Assembly (NCBI GenBank): GCA_019828595.1
Contig: JAHQRK010000030.1
Location: 62,001-126,000, forward strand
DNA from: Aphanomyces cochlioides
Lineage: Eukaryota; Oomycota; Saprolegniomycetes; Saprolegniales; Verrucalvaceae
DNA length: 64,000 nucleotides
Direction of reading: 5' to 3'
Positions 60,477-64,000 of this stretch are shown piece by piece. The notes below the pieces were generated by a model that was not told the DNA's origin, did not search any database, and saw only the letters and a program-made list of their open reading frames with translations. Every line of letters begins with the position of its first letter. Within the stretch, counting starts at the first letter, position 1. A program made the position numbers and the translations under genes.

Positions 60477-61411
60477 TCAATTGGAGTCTGCATTGTCACC
60501 ATCGCCAAGTTCTTTGTAGTCGAGTTCAGGAGCCTTTTCGTCCGGAAGTAAAGTTAACAAGGCATCAGTATCCGAGTCAAAACACTTCGTAGGGTCAATT
60601 GTTTGGAGTGCCAGATCTTTCACAATATGGCTCAACTCTTCTTCAATTTTATGATGTTGCACCAGGTTTCCAGCAGCGGGACTGGAAATTAATTTAATCA
60701 AGGAGGCGTCCGTGATTAAATTGCAATTGGGCCAACGGTGGACTTTGTCTTTCAGGCACAGATTAATATACTCATCGTTCGTATAAGCTTCAGGTGCTCT
60801 GTTGGACAGAAATAGATCGATTGCTGCTAGAGATCTTCTCATGTGGTAGTCTTCGTCATTTGGACACAAACTTTGGAATAGATTTGTGGGGCTGTAATTT
60901 TCAGGAGGAGGATGGCCATGCTGTTTTTGGTAGTACGAGGTAAATCGTTCTTCATCAATAGCTTGCATGGGATTTTCTCCAGCCATTAAACGTATAATTC
61001 CTCTCGAGGCAATTAAATTGGATGCGATTTTGCGAGATTTTGGGTCCATATAGATATTTCCAATAAAGCCAGGTTGGTTGAGGGTTTCATCATGAAATAC
61101 CAATGGGTTGGTAGATTCATTCAGTTTTTTCTTCAGCTCTGTGATTTGAGCCTTCACTTTGGCTCCTGCTGGTTTCGTAGAGGCTGGAATTTTTTTGGGT
61201 ATCGTTGATTTTGGGGACGAAGCAGGACGTTTTTTGGGCGTGTCGGTAGGAACGATATCAAGATGGAATCGAGGAACCGTTGTGCCTGAAGTTGTCACGT
61301 CAGAGTCGTCTGAGCTGAGGATAGCGAATCGATTTTGTGTTGGAATCGAGGTAGCTGATATTTTGTATTGGGGACCTTGAATTAAACCGGCTCGAGTTGG
61401 TTTAAATTCGT
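60477..61411 (-). pseudogene. Family A ORF1, C-terminal 311 codons (copy A7)
   Basis: It corresponds to residues about 531-841 of A6 ORF1 and includes the conserved C-terminal block. The 5' end is cut by the truncation. The frame happens to run on into the neighbouring tRNA-Ala fragment to 61439, which adds a chance N-terminus that is not part of the element. Confidence 0.86.
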
Positions 61412-61454
61412 CCCGCATGCTAAGCGGGCGCTCTACCATCTGAGCTACATCCCC
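61412..61454 (-). pseudogene. tRNA-Ala(AGC) 5' fragment, nt 1-43 (between A7 and B2)
   Basis: Same 43 nt as at 1135, with A7 on the anticodon side and B2 at the tRNA 5' end. Confidence 0.92.
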
Positions 61455-64000
61455 CCACTTTTACTTTTGCCGTCAACCACTCAAGTCAACAGCCAAAGTA
61501 AGGTACCCCTCGACCAATGTCGTCTACCGCTGCCGCCGATGCTGCCAAGCCCTCTATGCCGAATGTCTCCTCCGTGAAGTACCTTGTCCCTTCTGGTCCA
61601 CCAGTGGACGAGCAGGGTCCGACGCCGTCTCCTTCCGCCGACGCTCAAGATCGCCTTCTCCACGCACCCGCCAACGAAATCTCTGTCGAGTCCAACGCGA
61701 GCGAGTCCGACAAGCGCCATGAAGATGGATTCCACCACGCCGAAGATGCCAATATGTCCCAACAAGCCCCTCCACCCGACCAAGCTAGCGACCCTGCGCC
61801 GCGCCGAGTTATCATCGATCTCTCCGATCCCGTTGGTGCTCCGCCGCGCGAGAGTCCTCCTCAAAAAGAACAAGAACAACCCAAGAAAAAATCCTATGCC
61901 GACCTACTCAAGGGCGATCAAGACAATGCACCTCCGAAACGAGTCAAGACTGTCGTCAACCGCCCCAAGCCGGAGTACCTCAGCAAACTCATCGACCTCG
62001 CGAGCCAAGAAGATGCAAACGAGGAAGACTTGCTTGAGGCCATCTCGCAGGCGACCCCAGTCAAGGTCAAGAAGGCCACCACCACGATGTGGATCGAAAC
62101 TGATGGAGCCTTCTCCGACAAGGCCTATACCAACGAGAAGATCATCGACGCGATCTTCAAGGAAAACCAAGATGCCGAATGGGCGTACCTCCTATTGGAA
62201 TTCGTTCAACTCAACAAAACGCGCACCGGCGACATCGTCGTGTCCATTACCTCGCGCGACGTGAAGGACATGCTCGCTGGGAAAACCATTTCGATCTTCG
62301 GCAAGGAGTTCACGATTCCAGTGCCTACGGTCAAGGTCAGCGGATCATCTCAAGAATCGAACGACCCGATGGACAAGTTCTTCTTTATGGACATCGTGGG
62401 CATTCGATTCAACTTCGACTCTGTCAAGCTCTTCCGTTTGCTACGACGTTTGAAGATGAAGCCAATCTTTCAAGCGTATCGGCAACACATACCCAATGTC
62501 TCCTGCCAGTCCAATGTGTGGCGCGTCTACTTCTTGGAGGCAGAAGTCCCCAAACAACTAGTCGTCAACGGTCATCCAGCAGACCGACTGAAGATGGATG
62601 GTGTGGCCTACAATGTGTTTGTCAAGAACTTCCAACGCTCGGCTTCTCGCACCTCTTCTGCTTCACCTCATTGCTTGGACTTGGACCACGCCGCAGCGTT
62701 GATGCAAAGTCCGGAGAAGCAAGTGCCGGAACCAGAAGGACAAGGCGCAGTGGACCAAGGAGCCAAACAAACCAAACGCGCCAAAGTCAACGAGGAAAAA
62801 CAACACGAAGAACCTATAATCCAAGGTCAGGGTGAAGAGTCACAAAATATGGAAGTGATCCCTCCTCATACCGAGCCAAAATCAAACGAAGAACCTTTAC
62901 TCCAGGGTAGAGAGGAAGAGCCACAAGACATGGAAGTCACACCTCTAGAGACCGAGCCAATTGTTCCTCCTGCTTCATCGCAGTTGAGCACCAACATGGA
63001 AGTCGATCCAAAATCAACTAAACGCACCACGAGTCAATCTGTCGACGAAGATGGATTTGTTGTACCTCGTTCGAAGAAGCGAGTAGCCGCTGCACAAGCG
63101 TCCCCATCATTTGTATCGTGGGCCTCCGACAACTTCTTCAATGCTCTCGCAACCATCGAAGCAACTACTATGCCAGTGGATTCTCAGCATGAAACACCAA
63201 CTCGTGTGTACATACCTGCGATCAAGAAGATCCCAGAAGAAAGCTTGAAAGCACGTGACGCCTTCGTGAAGAGGCAACATGTTGTCGACAGCAAGCTTTG
63301 CTGGCACCCAGACAACCTCACCATGGAGGAGCTTGTCCAAGTGCTCCAAGCCAGCGTTGGGGAAGGAGCTGCCTTCCAACACCACAACCAAGCCAACACC
63401 ACGGACATCTCCGGAACGGAACTTGATGTTGTCGACTACATACGTCGATGCAACGTTGACGGACTCTGGAAAGTCATCCATTCCCACACCCAAAGCATGA
63501 ACGTCGTCCTAACCAAGTTAGCCACACATACGTACAGTGATTACCTCAAGGTCGTCCGTATGCACGCTTGGCAACGTTGGATGTCGGCGACACAACTACC
63601 AGTGGTCGATTCATTCACGAATGGATTCAAGTTTACCTTTCAAGAACATCCAAAGTGGACCAGGCTTGAAGAAATCTCAAGCGTCTTGGGTTTCTTCGAG
63701 GACGCACCAAAACACCCTGCCTTCCCAACGGATCAAGTGGAAGATGCTCTTGCCGCTTTCGAACTATGGATCGCTGTGCAAGCTCCGTTAGTCTTCAGAA
63801 ATGACGCATGGATCTTGTACCTCACTCGTCAGCCAGTAGCGTGGCTTCCAGCCAAACATGGCCGCATGTTGGCACCATCCACGCTCTGGGCTTTGCTGAA
63901 GTCGCTGTTCGGGCAATACTTTGCGGAAGAACTGAATCGTGTGTGCAAAACCGAGATGTCTTCGCGGATATGGCAGCTCAGTATTGATGCCTACCAGCCT
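61455..64000 (+). mobile_element. Family B retrotransposon copy B2, 5' part (window edge)
   Basis: The first 50 bases are almost identical to the start of B1, so the 5' end is complete. The coding sequence is clearly diverged from B1 and has many third-position changes, marking a separate subfamily. The element runs off the window inside ORF1. Confidence 0.92.
61517..64000 (+). CDS. Family B ORF1 protein, copy B2 (partial, 828 codons to window edge)
   Basis: The ATG at 61517 lies 62 nt into the element, and the frame is open to the window end. It follows B1 ORF1 throughout: SYADLLK motif, RRM-like region with WRVYFLEAEVPKQL, DEDGFVVPRSKKR linker and the C-terminal QAPLVFRNDAW block. The N-terminal low-complexity part is largely different, and the linker carries an extra, partly repeated segment (EEPIIQGQGEE and EEPLLQGREEE). 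The folded parts are much better conserved than the linkers, which suggests selection on the protein. Confidence 0.88.
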   Translation, partial: MSSTAAADAAKPSMPNVSSVKYLVPSGPPVDEQGPTPSPSADAQDRLLHAPANEISVESNASESDKRHEDGFHHAEDANMSQQAPPPDQASDPAPRRVIIDLSDPVGAPPRESPPQKEQEQPKKKSYADLLKGDQDNAPPKRVKTVVNRPKPEYLSKLIDLASQEDANEEDLLEAISQATPVKVKKATTTMWIETDGAFSDKAYTNEKIIDAIFKENQDAEWAYLLLEFVQLNKTRTGDIVVSITSRDVKDMLAGKTISIFGKEFTIPVPTVKVSGSSQESNDPMDKFFFMDIVGIRFNFDSVKLFRLLRRLKMKPIFQAYRQHIPNVSCQSNVWRVYFLEAEVPKQLVVNGHPADRLKMDGVAYNVFVKNFQRSASRTSSASPHCLDLDHAAALMQSPEKQVPEPEGQGAVDQGAKQTKRAKVNEEKQHEEPIIQGQGEESQNMEVIPPHTEPKSNEEPLLQGREEEPQDMEVTPLETEPIVPPASSQLSTNMEVDPKSTKRTTSQSVDEDGFVVPRSKKRVAAAQASPSFVSWASDNFFNALATIEATTMPVDSQHETPTRVYIPAIKKIPEESLKARDAFVKRQHVVDSKLCWHPDNLTMEELVQVLQASVGEGAAFQHHNQANTTDISGTELDVVDYIRRCNVDGLWKVIHSHTQSMNVVLTKLATHTYSDYLKVVRMHAWQRWMSATQLPVVDSFTNGFKFTFQEHPKWTRLEEISSVLGFFEDAPKHPAFPTDQVEDALAAFELWIAVQAPLVFRNDAWILYLTRQPVAWLPAKHGRMLAPSTLWALLKSLFGQYFAEELNRVCKTEMSSRIWQLSIDAYQP

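Larger units (their letters stand above)
53850..61411 (-). mobile_element. Family A copy A7, 5'-truncated in ORF1 (7.6 kb)
   Basis: It has a complete 3' end and intact ORF2; the 5' truncation in ORF1 joins tRNA-Ala nt 43. It carries several private changes, including a two-base insertion in the 3' region (about 54619) and an extra G near 54010, and shares many ORF2 variants with A4. It is the most diverged A copy here. Confidence 0.92.

Noticed and set aside
60477..61439. 320-aa ORF beginning inside the tRNA-Ala fragment
   Set aside because: It is the ORF1 C-terminus of A7 running by chance into antisense-free tRNA sequence; the start is not part of the element.
1..64000. LTR retrotransposon or segmental duplication as the cause of the long repeats
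   Set aside because: There are no paired LTRs, integrase or protease-RT-RNase H polyprotein; repeats end at tRNA junctions with 14- or 16-bp duplications and variable 5' truncation, which is typical of LINEs. Only units 2 and 3 need duplication.
1..64000. CRISPR array or prokaryotic mobile element
   Set aside because: Repeat lengths, eukaryotic-type tRNAs with Pol III boxes and terminators, and APE-type LINE proteins rule this out.

Overview
The window is eukaryotic and consists almost entirely of a small tandem array of tRNA genes swollen to 64 kb by non-LTR (LINE-type) retrotransposons. The host repeat, read on the minus strand, is tRNA-Ala(AGC), one base, tRNA-His(GUG), a T5 Pol III terminator and a 686-bp spacer, about 832 bp in all. 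Seven tRNA-His genes are present and all look intact. All eight tRNA-Ala genes whose 5' part lies in the window are split by insertions, and no intact tRNA-Ala remains. From the style of the reverse transcriptases, the ORF1 proteins and a chromodomain-peptidase ORF, I infer a stramenopile, most likely an oomycete. That is inference from memory of protein style; the sequence does not prove it.

Three element families use this one tRNA gene. Family A lies on the minus strand, in tRNA sense. It inserts in the anticodon arm and duplicates tRNA nt 28-43 (CCGCTTAGCATGCGGG). Families B and C lie on the plus strand, antisense to the tRNA. They insert at its 5' end and duplicate nt 1-14 (TGAGCTACATCCCC on the plus strand). 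One tRNA-Ala can therefore carry several elements, as in the order tRNA-Ala 3' part, A, tRNA-Ala 5' part, C, B. No element has a poly(A) tail; each ends in short 3' stem-loops.

Layout: A0 5' end (1-1134); unit 1; A1 truncated (1983-7982); C1 truncated (8026-8609); B1 full length (8624-17257); unit 2 with A2 and unit 3 with A3, a 1.845-kb tandem duplication (17272-20962); unit 4 with full-length A4 (21768-30996, ORF1 frameshifted); unit 5 with A5 truncated (31845-34351) and C2 full length (34395-42525); unit 6 with full-length, apparently intact A6 (43345-52574) and C3 truncated (52618-53030); unit 7 with A7 truncated in ORF1 but with intact ORF2 (53850-61411); B2 (61455 to the window end).

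Each full element encodes ORF1 (an RNA-binding/gag-like protein with an acidic, low-complexity N-terminal part and a C-terminal block shared by all three families) and ORF2 (APE endonuclease, reverse transcriptase, C-terminal zinc knuckle). Family C adds a third ORF downstream of ORF2: a chromodomain-like module followed by a putative papain-like cysteine peptidase and a basic tail. In B and C, ORF2 has no AUG ahead of the endonuclease and overlaps the end of ORF1 in the +1 frame. In A, ORF2 starts at an ordinary AUG 100 nt after ORF1. The strongest candidate for something undescribed is this system of two differently oriented, site-specific retroelement groups sharing one tRNA gene, together with the chromodomain-peptidase ORF of family C.
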